DNA of 64,000 nt from CAVTWY01 sp963738615 (GCA_963738615.1 CAVTXI010000004.1:930001-994000), one strand, 5' to 3'; counted from the first letter of the stretch, positions 42,006 to 52,255 are shown. Numbers and translations are program-made. The notes: generated from the sequence alone by a model not told the origin.

Positions 42006-42989
42006 TCACGATGCTTCGCCGTCCGTCTCGACGCCGTCCGTCTCGAGATAAGCGCGCGCCTCGGGCTTGGCCAGCAGTTCGTCGGCGACCGCCTCGCCCA
42101 ACGCGCGCGCCTGTGCGGTGGTGGCCTCATCGGCCGTGACGGGCAGCACAAGATGCCCCTTCGCCATCAGCAACGGGCTCGTCGGCTCGCGCGTATGGCC
42201 CAGCAGCGCCTCGAGGTGCAGCACATCGCCCTGCCACCGCGCGTGCGCCGCCAGCGGCATGGAGCAACTGCCGCCCAAGCGCCGCGACACGGCGCGTTCG
42301 GCGTGCGTGGCCAACCACGTGGGCGCGTGCGTCATCGACGCCAGCGAAGCACGCAGCGCGCCATCGTCGCTGCGGTCGCTGCGGCACTCGATGGCAAGCG
42401 CACCCTGCCCGGCCGCCGGCAACATGTCGCCGGGTTGGAAGATCGACGCCACGCGACCGATCAGCCCCAAGCGTTTCAGGCCCGCAGTGGCCAGCACGAT
42501 GGCGTCGTAGTGCCCTTCGTCGAGCTTGCGCAAGCGCGTGTCGAGGTTGCCGCGCAGCGGTTCGATGCGAAGGTCGGGGCGGCGGGTGCGCAACTGCACC
42601 AGCCGGCGAAGGCTCGAGGTGCCGACGCACGCGCCGGGCGGCAGGGCGTCGAAGGACGCGTACCGCGACGACACGAACGCGTCGCGCGGATCTTCGCGCT
42701 CGAGAATCGCCGCCAGCACGAAGCCCTCGGGCAGATCCATCGGCACGTCTTTGAGCGAGTGCACCGCAAGGTCGGCGCGCCGATCGGCCAGCGCGGTTTC
42801 GAGCTCTTTGACGAACAGGCCCTTGCCGCCGACCTTCGACAGGCTGCGATCCAGGATTTGGTCGCCGCGCGTGGTCATGCCCAGCAACTCGACGGTGGCG
42901 TTCAGGCGCGCGCGCAGCAGGTCTTGCACGTGCTCGGCCTGCCACAAGGCAAGCCGGCTTTCGCGCGTGGCGATCGTGAGTTGATTCAT
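42006..42989 (-). CDS. hemC: Hydroxymethylbilane synthase (porphobilinogen deaminase)
   Basis: 327 residues; polymerises four porphobilinogens on a dipyrromethane cofactor. Motifs: TIATRESRLALWQAEHVQ, VGGKGLFVKELE, HSLKDVPM, PRDAF, GTSSLRR, RGN-DTRL-KL and the cofactor loop LGGSCSMPLAAHA with the attachment Cys. The start at 42989 is the standard N-terminus; ATG 43013 is 8 codons upstream. First gene of the heme run. Confidence 0.96.
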   Translation of the reverse strand: MNQLTIATRESRLALWQAEHVQDLLRARLNATVELLGMTTRGDQILDRSLSKVGGKGLFVKELETALADRRADLAVHSLKDVPMDLPEGFVLAAILEREDPRDAFVSSRYASFDALPPGACVGTSSLRRLVQLRTRRPDLRIEPLRGNLDTRLRKLDEGHYDAIVLATAGLKRLGLIGRVASIFQPGDMLPAAGQGALAIECRSDRSDDGALRASLASMTHAPTWLATHAERAVSRRLGGSCSMPLAAHARWQGDVLHLEALLGHTREPTSPLLMAKGHLVLPVTADEATTAQARALGEAVADELLAKPEARAYLETDGVETDGEAS

Positions 42990-43028
42990 CGCGCCGGATG
43001 ATAGATGCGGCACGCCCTGCCCCCGGCG

Positions 43029-44240
43029 TCAGCGCCGTTCGCGTTCTTTCGACGTGCCCGGGCCCGCCGACTCGCGATGCCGCTGCAACAACGCGTCGAA
43101 CGACCCAGCCTGCGCCACGGCGGCTTCGCGCGCAGCGCGCCACTCGCCTTGCGTCTGCGTCTTGCGCAACCAGTCTCGCTGGCCGCCCAACACGGCACAG
43201 CTGTAGCGGTTTGCGCCCGACAGGCTTTCGATCCGCGCGGTTTCGGCCAACTGCACGGCGTCCAGCTCGTCACGTTTGCGCGCGAGCGTCGCTTCGTCCA
43301 GGCCCACCTGGCGCGCCAGCGCGAGCCCCTGCGCCAGATCGCCGATGGCGTGCGGTTGGTCGAGCAGGCGCTGCGCGATCTGCAGGCAAACCTCGCGGCG
43401 GCTGCGCTCGGCGCAGATCGACGCTGGGATCAGCGCCGAATGCAAACCCGATTCTTCGAGTGCGCGATGGACCCACAGCGGCGCTGCCGCCGCCCGCGCC
43501 GTCGCCGCGTGCCGATCGACCTGCAGGGCCGCCGCCGTCGTGTGATGTCGAAGCGCCGGGGCGGCCGCCGCGCGCCGCAACGCATCGTCGACGGTGGTTG
43601 CGTCGCGGTTTGACTCGGCGTCGACCGCGAGCTGCAGCCAGGCGATGGCGTTGTCGGGCTCGAGCGTCGTGCGCTGATCGGCATCGAGCGTCTCGCACCA
43701 CGCCTTGTCGGTTGCCGCCGTGGCCGAAGCAGGGTCGTTGCCGAGGTTGACGCAGGTGGACTGCGCCATGGCGTAAACCGTGGCGTCGCGCGTCAACGCG
43801 GCGAGCTTCGCCAGCGGTTCGATGCGCCCGCCCAAAGCAAAGCCGGCCGCGCGGATGCGTTCGTCGCTGCTGGCCTGCATGTCGACCCACGGCGTCGGTG
43901 CATTGGCAACGGCGTCGTCGAGCTGCCGGTCGTTGTCCTCGTTGTTGGCGGACGAAGAAAGGCGCACCGGCGGCAGGCCGCAGACCTCGACCACCTTGCC
44001 GGCACCACGTGACAAGGCCGCGACGGGCGCAGACGCTGCGCCGGCCATCGGGGCCAACGCCGAGGCGGGCCGTTGCGACGAAACAGGAGTGACGGTACGG
44101 GTCGTGGCACGGGCAGCTGCGAGCTCGGGCACGCGCGCTGCTTCCGCGCGCGCGCGCACGACCAGGATCACCGCCACGACAAGCAGCAGCGCGGCCACCG
44201 AGCCGACGGTCCACCAGATGCGACGAATAGTGCCGTGCAT
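43029..44240 (-). CDS. Membrane-anchored hypothetical protein
   Basis: 403 residues from ATG 44240: a short cytoplasmic start, one membrane helix (VGSVAALLLVVAVILVV), an Ala/Pro-rich linker and a helical extracytoplasmic domain with four or more Cys (EVCGLPPVRL, STCVNLG, ASICAE, CLQIAQRLL). I do not recognise the family. It lies between algR and hemC in the same direction. Confidence 0.75.
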   Translation of the reverse strand: MHGTIRRIWWTVGSVAALLLVVAVILVVRARAEAARVPELAAARATTRTVTPVSSQRPASALAPMAGAASAPVAALSRGAGKVVEVCGLPPVRLSSSANNEDNDRQLDDAVANAPTPWVDMQASSDERIRAAGFALGGRIEPLAKLAALTRDATVYAMAQSTCVNLGNDPASATAATDKAWCETLDADQRTTLEPDNAIAWLQLAVDAESNRDATTVDDALRRAAAAPALRHHTTAAALQVDRHAATARAAAAPLWVHRALEESGLHSALIPASICAERSRREVCLQIAQRLLDQPHAIGDLAQGLALARQVGLDEATLARKRDELDAVQLAETARIESLSGANRYSCAVLGGQRDWLRKTQTQGEWRAAREAAVAQAGSFDALLQRHRESAGPGTSKERERR

Positions 44241-44263
44241 GTTCGAAACGATTGTTGCCTGCG

Positions 44264-45034
44264 TCAGCCCTGCTGCTGCAGCGCCTCGCGAACCGTGGAC
44301 AGCTGCCGCCGCGACACCGGCAACCACTCGTCGACGTGGCGGATATTCACCGACCACACCGCCGCCTCGCCATCCTCGGTGTCCGCGGTGCCCTGGTGGC
44401 GGTCGAGCGCCATCACCGCATGCCGGGCAACCAGCGCGTTGCGGTGGATGCGGATGAAGCGCCAGCCGTCGCCCAGCCGCTGCTCGAGTTCGGTCAGCGA
44501 CTCGTCAAGCACCCATGACCTGTCAGCCGTGCGCAGCGTCACGTACTTCAGCTCGGCCTTCAAGTACAGCACCGCGTCGAGCGGGATGCGCGCCACCCGG
44601 CCACGCTCGGTGGCGACCAGCACCGGCGAGTCGCCTGACGGCATGGCCGGGCGCTGTCGCGCCACACGCTCGAGCGCCACCTGAAGGCGTTCGCGCCGCA
44701 CCGGCTTGGTCAGGTAATCGACCGCCTCGAGTTCGAAGGCCTGCAGCGCGTGCTGGCTATGCGCGGTCACGAAGATGATGGCCGGCAGCACGTCGGTGCT
44801 CGACCCGCCGCGAAGGCGGCGCGCGAACTCGAGACCGTCGACATCGGGCATCTGGATGTCCAGCAGGATGCAGTCCACACGCTGTGTGCGCATCACGCGC
44901 TGCGCCTCGTCAGCGTCGGCGCAGGCGCAGATCACTTCGCACCGTGGCGCCGCGCATTCGGCCACCAGCGACGTCAGACGACCGCGCGCAAGGGGTTCAT
45001 CGTCGACCACAAGGACGCGCAGTGGGCCGTTCAT
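44264..45034 (-). CDS. algR: AlgR-like LytTR response regulator
   Basis: 256 residues: receiver domain with acidic pocket DDE (11-13), phospho-Asp59 (LLDIQMPD), Thr and Lys in VTAHSQ and YLTKPV, then a LytTR DNA-binding domain (VLYLKAELKYVTLRT, FIRIHRNALVA). The start overlaps the stop of the sensor kinase gene (ATGA), so the two are a co-translated pair. The AlgR group controls surface and motility functions; the targets here are unknown. Confidence 0.9.
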   Translation of the reverse strand: MNGPLRVLVVDDEPLARGRLTSLVAECAAPRCEVICACADADEAQRVMRTQRVDCILLDIQMPDVDGLEFARRLRGGSSTDVLPAIIFVTAHSQHALQAFELEAVDYLTKPVRRERLQVALERVARQRPAMPSGDSPVLVATERGRVARIPLDAVLYLKAELKYVTLRTADRSWVLDESLTELEQRLGDGWRFIRIHRNALVARHAVMALDRHQGTADTEDGEAAVWSVNIRHVDEWLPVSRRQLSTVREALQQQG

Positions 45035-46129
45035 GTTCGCTCCAGGGGAATGCCCAGACGTACGACGAAGCGCTCGCCTTCGCGGCGGGCGTCGAAGCGG
45101 CCATCGAGGTCATGCAGCAAACGCAACCGCTCGCGCACATTCGCCAAGGCCATGCCGCTGCCCGCACGCGTGGCGACGCCGACGTTGTTCTCGATCTCGA
45201 CCGTGGCCGCGCCACGCGCAACGCGTGTGCGCACGCAGATCCACGCGCCTTCGCGCAGCGACTCCACGCCGTGATGCACGGCGTTCTCGACCAGCGGTTG
45301 CAGCAGCAGCGACGGCACCACCGCGCGGTCGGCGGCGGGGTCGAGGTCGAAGTCGATGCGCATGCGCGCGCCGAAACGCCGTTGTTCGATCGCGAGGTAC
45401 TGCCGCGCAACCGCCAATTCAGCACCAAGCGTGGCCGTGCGTGCCTCGGCGAGCGCGGCTGCGGAACAGATCCGACAGGTCTTCGAGCATCGCCTCGGCA
45501 CCCGCCGGGTCGACGCGCACCAGCGCAGTGGCAGTGTTGAGGGTGTTGAACAAGAAGTGCGGCCTGATGCGTGCCTGCAGCTCGGCGAGCCGGGCGTCGG
45601 CATGCGCCGGGCGCAGCACCTGCGTGCGTTGCTCGATCCACGTTGCCAGCACGGCTGCGAAACCCGCACCGACCAGCGCACCCACGACGGCTTTCATCGC
45701 CAGCAGCTGCGCGAACGTCGCCCAGGCCAGCACGAACGCGCAAATCAAGCCCACGACGGCGCCCCAGGCCAGCAAGGCAACGCGACGCGGCACCGGCGCC
45801 ATCGCCCCGAGCGCCATGCGCGCCGTGCACACCCCGGCAAGCCATGCGGCGGTGCCGACCAAGCCCACCAGTCCGGCCGGACCAGCGACCGCCAGCGCCT
45901 CGAAGCTGCTGGCGCTCGAGGCAAAGGCTGCGAGCACCAGACCAGCATTCACGAGCAGCAGCGCACGCCACACCAGGGCGCCGTGACAGACATCGAAGGT
46001 GTCGTTGCGATGCAGTGGTTCGGCCGCTGATGCGACCGGCAATGCGACCGGTGAGGCGGCGATGGGCGTCACTGCGACCGTCGCATCGTCACGCGTAGAC
46101 GTCGAAGTCGGCACGGAGGTCGCGTTCAT
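45031..46129 (-). CDS. algZ: AlgZ/LytS-like sensor histidine kinase, one frame change
   Basis: Reads MNATSVPTSTSTRDD..., four or five membrane helices (LVWRALLLVNAGLVLAAF; ALAVAGPAGLVGLVGTAAW and following), then the H-box RPHFLFNTLNTATAL. One base too many near 45455-45461 shifts LFRS into a stop. The other frame continues ALAEARTATLGAELAVARQY, LLLQPLVENAVHHGVE and GLAL-like GMALANVRERLRLL to 45031. Sequence on both sides is intact, so a read error is likely; otherwise the kinase is dead. Confidence 0.85.
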
Positions 46130-46244
46130 GCGATGGGAAGGTACAGCAGCATCAGGGCCAAACGTCGAAGGGGTGCTCGATAGAATCTCGCGCCCCTTTC
46201 CTCTCGCGGCATTGTCGCAAAGTCATCGTCAAAAGGCGACGCGC

Positions 46245-47672
46245 ATGTCCTCCGCACCATCCAACCCCCTCGACAACAAATCACGCGCGTGGTCGGCGCT
46301 GTTCCACGAGCCCATGAGCGAACTGGTGCAGCGCTACACCGCCAGCATCGCGTTCGACCGTCGGCTGTGGCGCGCCGACATCATGGGCAGCCTTGCGCAC
46401 GCGCGCATGCTCGCGGCGCGGGGTGTGCTGGGTAACGATGACCTGACTGCGATCGAACGCGGCATGGCGCAGATCACCGAAGAGATCGAATCAGGCCGCT
46501 TCGAGTGGCGCCTCGAGCTCGAAGACGTGCACCTGAACGTCGAAGCGCGGCTGACCCAACTTGTTCTCGACGCCGGCAAACGCCTCCACACCGGGCGCTC
46601 ACGCAACGACCAGGTGGCGACCGACGTGCGGCTGTGGCTGCGCGGCGAGATCGACGACTTGGCCAAGGTGCTGACCGCGATGCAGCAGGCGCTGATCGAC
46701 GTTGCCGAGCCCCACACCGAAACCATCCTGCCGGGCTTCACGCATCTGCAGGTCGCGCAGCCCGTGAGCTTCGCGCATCACCTGATGGCCTACGTCGAGA
46801 TGTTCGCGCGCGACGCCGATCGCCTGGCCGACGTGCGGCGGCGCGTCAACGTGCTGCCGCTGGGCGCCGCGGCGCTGGCCGGCACCAGCTACCCGCTCGA
46901 CCGCGAGATGGTGGCGAAGGAACTGGGCTTCGAAGCGGTGACGCAGAACAGCCTGGACGCCGTCAGCGACCGCGACTTCGCGATCGAGTTCGTGCACTGG
47001 GGCGCGGTGACGATGATGCACGTCTCGCGCATGGCCGAAGAGATCGTGCTGTGGATGAGCCAGCGCTTCGCGTTCATCGACCTTGCCGACCGCTACTGCA
47101 CCGGCTCGTCGATCATGCCGCAGAAGCGCAACCCCGACGTGGCCGAACTCGCGCGCGGCAAGACCGGCCGCGTCTACGGCCACCTGATGGGGCTGTTGAC
47201 GCTGATGAAGGGCCAGCCGCTGGCCTACAACAAGGACAACCAGGAAGACAAGGAGCCGCTCTTCGACACCGTCGACACGCTGCGCGACACGCTGCGCATC
47301 ATGGCCGAGATGGTCGGCGGCATCGTGGTCAAGCCCGACGCCATGGCGCGCGCAGTGCGCGAGGGCTACGCCACGGCCACCGACCTGGCGGACTACCTCG
47401 CGAAGAAGGGGGTGCCGTTCCGCGATGCGCACGAGGCCGTGGCCGGCGCGGTCAAGCAAGCGATGGCGTTGGGGCGCGATCTGTCGGAGCTGTCACCGCA
47501 GGAACTGCGCGCGATCCATCCATCGATCGATGCCGACGCGCTCGCGGTGCTGACCCCGCGAGGCTCGCTTGACGCGCGCCAGGTGCTGGGGGGCACCGCG
47601 CCCGCGCAGGTGCGCGCGCAGATCGAGCGCCATCGCAAGCGCTTGGCAGCAGCCTCGGCGCTCAGTTCCTGA
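46245..47672 (+). CDS. argH: Argininosuccinate lyase
   Basis: 475 residues; cleaves argininosuccinate to arginine and fumarate, the last arginine step. Family motifs: VHLNVEARL, GRSRNDQVATDVRL, the signature GSSIMPQKRNPD with catalytic Ser, and LAYNKDNQEDKEPLFD. The start ATG 46245 is chosen over open upstream frame because homology starts there (NKSRAWSALFHEPMSELV). It is divergent from algZ, with a short shared promoter region. Confidence 0.97.
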   Translation: MSSAPSNPLDNKSRAWSALFHEPMSELVQRYTASIAFDRRLWRADIMGSLAHARMLAARGVLGNDDLTAIERGMAQITEEIESGRFEWRLELEDVHLNVEARLTQLVLDAGKRLHTGRSRNDQVATDVRLWLRGEIDDLAKVLTAMQQALIDVAEPHTETILPGFTHLQVAQPVSFAHHLMAYVEMFARDADRLADVRRRVNVLPLGAAALAGTSYPLDREMVAKELGFEAVTQNSLDAVSDRDFAIEFVHWGAVTMMHVSRMAEEIVLWMSQRFAFIDLADRYCTGSSIMPQKRNPDVAELARGKTGRVYGHLMGLLTLMKGQPLAYNKDNQEDKEPLFDTVDTLRDTLRIMAEMVGGIVVKPDAMARAVREGYATATDLADYLAKKGVPFRDAHEAVAGAVKQAMALGRDLSELSPQELRAIHPSIDADALAVLTPRGSLDARQVLGGTAPAQVRAQIERHRKRLAAASALSS

Positions 47673-48846
47673 ACTTGATCCTCGCCGCCTGGACCCGCGT
47701 GCCGTCGGACGAGAGCGAACCTTCGACCTCGACCTCCCGACCAGGCGCCAGATCAGCCGCCGAGCCATCGTCGAACCTGACACCACTGGCGCCGTAGAAC
47801 ACGGTGTTTCCGCGCAGCCGGAAGGTCTGGTCGCCCGGCGAGACCGACTCGATGGCGCCGCGCAGCTTGACGCCTTGATCTCGAACGCGGTCGTCGGAAT
47901 CAATCTCGACCTCGGTGGCGATCAACACCCCAGCCTGAACGCGCCCGTCGACCTTGACCCGCGATCCCAGGCCAAAGCCCGTGCCGTCAGGGAAGGTCGC
48001 GGCGCGCGCGTCGACGCGGACGTTGTTGACGTCGAAGTTGGCGGTATCGGTGAACGCAGTGACAACACCGCGGACATCGGCGCTGTCATGGTCGCGAGAA
48101 GGTGAACTGACGGACCGCGAGTAAAAGCGCGTGACCATCAAGCGCCCCGCCGCGCCCGGCGTTGCTTGCACGTAGACCGTCACCGGCATGCCCACGCCAA
48201 GGCTCGCCGGTACGTCGGTGGACGCGCTGTAGTCGAACTCGGCCGCGCCCATCGTGAAGCGGCGGGCCGCCGTATCGATCGCCGCAGGAAAGCCGCCGAC
48301 CTTGAAGATGCCTGTCGACGTGAAGCCTTCGATGCGTGTGGCGATGATCGACTGCGTGGCCGCGTCCAGGTAGCCGTGCACTTCCACGGGCGCACCGACC
48401 GCGAGCGACGACGCTGTCAGAGAATCGTCGAACACCGTCGTCGCGACCAACCGCACCGTCTGGCCAAGCGCCACGAACTGACCCGTGCCAAGGCTCGAGA
48501 TTGGCGCCTCGAGCACACTGCCGAAGCGCACAACGCCGGCCTTGGCCTCGGGCCCGCTGCTGCCCTGCATGATCGCGTCGCTGTCGATCGCGACGGTCAT
48601 GCCCAGCTTCAGTTCGCCACTCGACCGGAAACCACCACGGTCATCGACGATCTGCGCGGCGCTGTCGTCGAAGCGCACGCCGTTGACGATCACCGAGCCG
48701 AAGCCGGTGATCTGGCCGTAGGTGTAGTTCGAACTGAAGTCGCCTGTACCGCCGCTCCCGACCCCGCCGCCGCAGCCGCTGATCAGCGCGGCTGGCGACG
48801 TGAAGGCGGCGATCGCGAGCATCATCTTTCGGCGTGTCATCTTCAT
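47662..48846 (-). CDS. DUF5666 lipoprotein, copy 1
   Basis: 394 residues with a lipoprotein signal (LISGCGGG, Cys near 25) and four or more repeated beta-barrel-like DUF5666 units of the form 'GxVxxFxxxxxFDVNNVRVDA ... GxxVKVDGRVQAGVLIATEVEI'. Function unknown; the repeats look like small OB/beta-barrel modules. The stop lies inside the last codons of convergent argH (11-bp overlap). It is downstream of the DUF6502 gene, overlapping it by 4 bp. Confidence 0.85.
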   Translation of the reverse strand: MKMTRRKMMLAIAAFTSPAALISGCGGGVGSGGTGDFSSNYTYGQITGFGSVIVNGVRFDDSAAQIVDDRGGFRSSGELKLGMTVAIDSDAIMQGSSGPEAKAGVVRFGSVLEAPISSLGTGQFVALGQTVRLVATTVFDDSLTASSLAVGAPVEVHGYLDAATQSIIATRIEGFTSTGIFKVGGFPAAIDTAARRFTMGAAEFDYSASTDVPASLGVGMPVTVYVQATPGAAGRLMVTRFYSRSVSSPSRDHDSADVRGVVTAFTDTANFDVNNVRVDARAATFPDGTGFGLGSRVKVDGRVQAGVLIATEVEIDSDDRVRDQGVKLRGAIESVSPGDQTFRLRGNTVFYGASGVRFDDGSAADLAPGREVEVEGSLSSDGTRVQAARIKFRN

Positions 48847-49721
48847 GACTTGGCTCCTCGGTTCCTGGGTGATCGGGTTGACGCCGCCGCCGGCTCCGTG
48901 TCGGGCGGCGCTTCGTCGGACTGCTGAAAGGTGTAAAGGCCCAGACGCACGCGGTAGGTCGGTGACTGCGCCGCGGCGCTGCGCTCGACCATCCGCTCGA
49001 GCGCGGGCACCAGTGCGTCGAACACTTGCTTCCATTGCTGCCGCGTCAGTTCCCGAAACTCCTCGATCGACGCTTCGTCGATTCCCTCGGCAAAGATCGC
49101 CTGCTCGAAATGTCGCGGCGACGCGCCCAGCACGTTGGCAACCGCGCCGGCAAGGTGGTCACCGACGTTTTCGCCCAGAAAGCCAGCCATCTGGGTCAGG
49201 TCCTCGCGCGGCACGAACGTCTCGCGGATCAATTCGACCGTGTCGCGCTCCTCGTCGCGACGCGCCAGATTCAAACGCACCAGTTCCTCGAGCAGCGTGC
49301 GCGGGTGCACGTCACGCGTGACGGCCTGTGCCAGGCTTTCGAAGCTGGGGGGCGGCCCCGTGCGCGGCAACACGCGCGGGCGACGCTGTTCATCGATGTA
49401 GTGCTCGGCGCTGCGCCAATGCACGAAAGCTTCCGCTGCGTGCGATTGCGAGGCCGGCGCAACGTCGCCGGCCTCGAGAAGCCGCTGAACCTCGCGCCGG
49501 TGCAGGCCGGTGGCGGCGCTGATGCGGCTGGCGCGGCGGTGTGCCAGCAGGTCGGGGTGGGCGTCATACGCTGCTCTCACAAAAGCCGCCCTCGCCAACT
49601 CGTCCACCGCAGCGTAGGTCAGGCCCCGACCCATCGCAAGTTGTGCGAGCGGATCGAGCAGACGACGAAACGCCTCGGCGAGTGCCTTCGCGTCATCATC
49701 GTCCGCGGCCTGCGTCGTCAT
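48843..49721 (-). CDS. DUF6502 family protein
   Basis: 292 residues, all helical, without signal. The pattern ALAEAFRRLLDPLAQLAMGR-LTYA-VDELARAAFV is the DUF6502 start, followed by a helix-turn-helix-like ISAATGLHRREVQRLL. This hints at DNA or regulator function. It sits between two DUF5666 genes and overlaps the second by 4 bp, so all three probably act together. Confidence 0.85.
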   Translation of the reverse strand: MTTQAADDDDAKALAEAFRRLLDPLAQLAMGRGLTYAAVDELARAAFVRAAYDAHPDLLAHRRASRISAATGLHRREVQRLLEAGDVAPASQSHAAEAFVHWRSAEHYIDEQRRPRVLPRTGPPPSFESLAQAVTRDVHPRTLLEELVRLNLARRDEERDTVELIRETFVPREDLTQMAGFLGENVGDHLAGAVANVLGASPRHFEQAIFAEGIDEASIEEFRELTRQQWKQVFDALVPALERMVERSAAAQSPTYRVRLGLYTFQQSDEAPPDTEPAAASTRSPRNRGAKS

Positions 49722-49740
49722 ACCGAGATGCTTGTCCCGA

Positions 49741-50961
49741 TCACGATTCGAACTCGATCTTCGTTGCCTTCAGCGTGCTGTGATCGCTCGACCACACGCC
49801 CTTGACCTCGACAGATCTGCCATTCGCGAGATTGTCGACACTGCCGTCGTGCCAGTCGATCGGGCCCGAGTAGTCGACCTTGACGTCGCGCACGGTGAAG
49901 GTCTGCGTGCTGGTGTCGAGGTTGGAGACGGCGCCGTGGATTTCGACATCGCGCATCGAGTCGCTGCTGCTGCGGCCGTCGACCTTGACTTCACGTGCCA
50001 CCAGCACGCCGTTGACCACGTTGCCGCGAACGCGCACGTAGACCCCCAGCGCGACGGCTGCGGCATTGGGCTTGAACTCGGCAGCGCTGGCATCGACGCG
50101 CACGCCGTTGACCTCGAAGGCGCTGCTCGCGTCGAAGGCAGTGACGGTGCCGTGGATGCGCCCGTCCGACGAATCGTCCACGCGCTTGAGGCCGGAGCGC
50201 ACCGCGATCGCCACCCAGGCGCCAGCGACCTTGGTAGTCTGCAGGGTCACGCGTACGCGTTGCCCGTCTGCCAGCCCCGCGTTGACTTCCGTGGCGTTGG
50301 CGTAGCTGACGCGCGCAGCGCCGAGATTGAAGGCCTTCGTCCCCGTGTCGAGTTGGCTGACCACACCGCGCAGGCGGTAGCTCGTGGCGCCGGGCTTGTC
50401 TTCGATGCGGGTCGCGGTGTAGCGGCCGGTGGCAGCGTCGCGCAGGGCATGCACCTCGACCACCGTGCCGGCGGACAACGCGGCCAGGCCCGAGCCCAGC
50501 GAGTCGTCGAAGACCGTGGTCGACTTGATGTCGATGGTCTGATCCAGCACCACGATCGACGAGGCGCCCGCATCGACCGATGCGATCGGCCCGACGATCT
50601 CGCTGCCGAAGCGGATGTGGGAGGCCCTGGCCGACTGAGAGGCGTCGTCGACCCGCGACGAGCGCACTTCGACCATCATGCCGACCTTCAACGACGAGGC
50701 GCTGCGCACGCTGCCGTCGTCGTCGTTCTCGACGCGGGCGTCTGAATCGTCGTAGCGAACGCCGTTGACGATGATCGATCCCAGGCCCGAGATCGGCCCA
50801 TCGGCCCAGGCGGCGGCCGTGCCGTCCGGCGCGCCGCCGACAGTGGCTTCGCTGGCGTTGCCGCCGCCTCCGCCGCAGGCCACCAGCAGCACACCCGCCG
50901 CCGCGGCTGCCATCCAACGCCGCAAACTGCGGCTCCCAACAACGGTCTTCTTCGTGATCAT
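49741..50961 (-). CDS. DUF5666 lipoprotein, copy 2
   Basis: 406 residues with a lipobox (LLVACGGG) and a row of DUF5666 repeats (e.g. GLGSIIVNGVRYDDSDARVE, VTAFDASSAFEVNGVRVDAS, VKVDYSGPIDWHDGSVDNL). It is a clear paralogue of copy 1 with the same repeat order but different loops. First gene of the DUF5666-DUF6502-DUF5666 group, with a promoter region shared with divergent dinB. Confidence 0.85.
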   Translation of the reverse strand: MITKKTVVGSRSLRRWMAAAAAGVLLVACGGGGGNASEATVGGAPDGTAAAWADGPISGLGSIIVNGVRYDDSDARVENDDDGSVRSASSLKVGMMVEVRSSRVDDASQSARASHIRFGSEIVGPIASVDAGASSIVVLDQTIDIKSTTVFDDSLGSGLAALSAGTVVEVHALRDAATGRYTATRIEDKPGATSYRLRGVVSQLDTGTKAFNLGAARVSYANATEVNAGLADGQRVRVTLQTTKVAGAWVAIAVRSGLKRVDDSSDGRIHGTVTAFDASSAFEVNGVRVDASAAEFKPNAAAVALGVYVRVRGNVVNGVLVAREVKVDGRSSSDSMRDVEIHGAVSNLDTSTQTFTVRDVKVDYSGPIDWHDGSVDNLANGRSVEVKGVWSSDHSTLKATKIEFES

Positions 50962-51103
50962 TTAGGTTCCTTCAAACGTCTTGCTAGGGTCGTGCGACAG
51001 AGTCAGACCGGCTACCGTCGATACACGCCACAAAGTATAAATGTGTAGTTTTACCATTTCAAGAGGGTGCGGTCTTCTCTGGGCTGCGCAACCACAATCG
51101 GTC

Positions 51104-52255
51104 ATGGCCGGTCGGCGTCGATGGATCGCGCACCTGGATATGGATGCCTTTTACGCATCCGTGGAGCTGCTGCGCTACCCCGAACTTCGCGGCCAGGCGG
51201 TGGTAATCGGTGGAGGCCGACGGCATCAGCCTGACGTTCGCGACGACCGTTCGCGGACGTTTGCCCGCCTGTCTGCCTACGCAGGCCGTGGCGTGATCAC
51301 GACCGCCACCTACGCGGCGCGGCGCCTGGGGGTCCACTCCGGCATGGGGCTGATGAAGGCGGCCAAGCTCGCGCCTGATGCTGTGCTGCTGCCAAGCGAC
51401 TTCGACGCGTACCGGCGCATCTCCCGCGCCTTCAAGGCCAGCGTGGTGGAAATCGCGCCTGTGATGGAAGACCGCGGCATCGACGAGGTTTATCTCGATC
51501 TGAGCGATGTGCCCGGAGCTCAGGATCCGGTCGGACACGATCCCTTCGGCGGTGTCCGTGCACTGGCGCAGGAGATTCGCAACAACGTCAGGCGCGCGAC
51601 GGGGCTTAGCTGCTCGATCGGCGTGACGCCGAACAAGCTGCTGTCGAAGCTGGCGTCCGAGATGAACAAGCCCGACGGACTGACGCTGCTGACACACGCC
51701 GACATTCCCGACCGCGTGTGGCCGCTGCCGGCCCGAAGCCTCAATGGTGTGGGGCCGAAAGCCGCAGCCCGGCTCGAGGCGTTAGGGCTTTCGACCATCG
51801 CCGACATCGCCGGGCAGGACCGGCCGTGGCTGATCGAGCATTTCGGCCGCAGTTACGGAGGCTGGCTGGCGGATGCCGCCAACGGCATCGACGATCGTCC
51901 GGTGTCGACGCGGTCCGAGCCTGTATCGATGAGCCGCGAGACCACCTTCGACCGCGACCTGCACGCCGTGCACGACCGGCGAAACCTGGGTGCGGTGTTC
52001 GACGAACTGGTTGGTCAACTATCTCAGGACCTGAGGCGCAAGGGCTACCTGGCGCGCACGATCGGCATCAAGCTGCGCCTGGACAACTTCAGCACCACAA
52101 CGCGCGACCTGACCCTCGAGGCTCCGACCAGTGATGCGCGCGAGATGCGGCGCGCAGCGGGGTTATGCCTGAAACGCGCCGACCTGACGCGGCGAATGCG
52201 CCTGTTGGGCATCAAGGCTTCGAACCTGGTGAAAATCAACCCTACTTCGGCGTGA
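51104..52255 (+). CDS. dinB: DNA polymerase IV (Y-family)
   Basis: 383 residues; error-prone translesion polymerase. Motifs: HLDMDAFYASVELLRYP (first metal ligand), STA/TTATYAARRLGVHSGMGL, DRGIDEVYLDLSD (second metal pair), GVTPNKLLSKLASEMNKPDG and the helix-hairpin-helix GVGPKAAARLEALGL. An insertion of about 15 residues after VVIGGGR is usual in Burkholderiales. The start at 51104 gives the family N-terminus; the frame is open to 51041. Confidence 0.95.
   Translation: MAGRRRWIAHLDMDAFYASVELLRYPELRGQAVVIGGGRRHQPDVRDDRSRTFARLSAYAGRGVITTATYAARRLGVHSGMGLMKAAKLAPDAVLLPSDFDAYRRISRAFKASVVEIAPVMEDRGIDEVYLDLSDVPGAQDPVGHDPFGGVRALAQEIRNNVRRATGLSCSIGVTPNKLLSKLASEMNKPDGLTLLTHADIPDRVWPLPARSLNGVGPKAAARLEALGLSTIADIAGQDRPWLIEHFGRSYGGWLADAANGIDDRPVSTRSEPVSMSRETTFDRDLHAVHDRRNLGAVFDELVGQLSQDLRRKGYLARTIGIKLRLDNFSTTTRDLTLEAPTSDAREMRRAAGLCLKRADLTRRMRLLGIKASNLVKINPTSA

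Noticed and set aside
45031..45681. Independent small ATPase gene behind algR
   Set aside because: It is the C-terminal half of the AlgZ-like kinase separated by one inserted base.
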